Positions 63,942 to 64,000 of a stretch of 64,000 nt of DNA are shown here, in pieces (positions within the stretch are counted from its first letter, which is position 1; each line of letters starts with the position of its first letter). The DNA comes from Gammaproteobacteria bacterium (lineage in GTDB: Bacteria > Pseudomonadota > Gammaproteobacteria > Enterobacterales > Alteromonadaceae). The stretch is taken from positions 17,582-81,581 of the forward strand of contig JAFLDV010000018.1 of the NCBI GenBank assembly GCA_017302255.1. The letters run 5' to 3'. Below the pieces are notes generated by a model, which was not told the DNA's origin, did not search any database, and worked only from the letters and a program-made list of their open reading frames with translations. Both the position numbers and the translations under genes were made by a program.

Positions 63942-64000
63942 CATCATTTTCAATCCGCTGTGCGGATGGAAACTATTATAATCCTCGAACCAACCAGCAA
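63880..64000 (-). mobile_element. End of an IS3-family insertion sequence (right part outside the window)
   Basis: The left boundary is placed at TGCCCCCGCTAAAACGGACA (63880-63899), which begins with TG as IS3-family ends usually do. It lies just inside the broken lipoprotein frame and 23 bp beyond the transposase stop. The rest of the element and its second end are outside the window, so the terminal repeat and target duplication cannot be checked. Confidence 0.7.
63903..64000 (-). CDS. IS3-family transposase OrfB, C-terminal fragment
   Basis: Thirty-one codons and a stop: residues read AGWFEDYNSFHPHSGLKMM, then SPREYRALKMAS. The DYN..HPHSGLKM.SPREY pattern is the C-terminal end of the DDE integrase (OrfB) of many IS3-family elements. 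The N-terminal part and OrfA lie beyond the window. Confidence 0.82.
   Translation of the reverse strand, partial: AGWFEDYNSFHPHSGLKMMSPREYRALKMAS

Overview
The window is an ordinary chromosomal stretch of a gammaproteobacterium. The gene set points to the Alteromonadales and relatives (Rheinheimera/Alishewanella-like is my guess, not proven): an ArcA/ArcB redox pair, AceK, the rpsP-rimM-trmD-rplS operon, a divergent trmB/mutY pair, YggX, GcvA, RlmM, FolE2 and a TonB-dependent copper receptor. Base composition looks even throughout and genes are densely packed. I found no tRNA, rRNA, CRISPR array, prophage or integron. The only mobile DNA is the end of an IS3-family element at the right edge.

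Layout. 1-3.6 kb: 3' part of ffh, then the ribosome/tRNA-modification operon rpsP-rimM-trmD-rplS between two strong terminators. 3.7-12 kb: a ThrE/YjjP-YjjB-type exporter, a periplasmic solute-binding protein, the aroF-tyrA tyrosine operon with a very clear promoter and a perfect TyrR box, mtgA, an alanine/sodium symporter, a GNAT acetyltransferase and small membrane or lipoproteins. 12-24 kb: two chemoreceptors, a DTW-domain tRNA modification enzyme, aceK, a copper-uptake pair (OprC-like receptor plus accessory protein) and an exported amidase. 24-31.6 kb: gltBD and folE2. 31.6-39.3 kb: a long 678-bp intergenic region, an exported cyanophycinase-like protein followed closely by arcB, then a converging M1 peptidase/DUF6702-like pair. 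39.5-49.7 kb: YgiQ radical-SAM protein, a lipoprotein alkylsulfatase, a LysR regulator, two small unknown proteins, a RIO kinase, arcA and a further histidine kinase. 49.8-63.3 kb: rsmC, trmB, mutY, an ExaC/AldB-type aldehyde dehydrogenase, a FIST protein (NosP-like) overlapping a NahK/ErcS'-type hybrid kinase, a NarL-type regulator, and the yggX-gcvA-hydrolase-DUF423-rlmM operon. 63.5-64 kb: a proline-rich lipoprotein gene broken by the IS3-family element, whose transposase C-terminus runs off the window.

The best candidates for a second look are: the NosP/NahK-like signalling locus lying with an aldehyde dehydrogenase between mutY and yggX, which are neighbours in E. coli; an ArcB that keeps the phosphorelay residues but has Trp in place of the second redox-active Cys of E. 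coli ArcB, with its gene 21 bp behind an exported cyanophycinase-like gene; the aroF-tyrA control region; the repeat-rich folE2/cyanophycinase intergenic region; and the insertion into the proline-rich lipoprotein gene. I see no clearly unprecedented system.
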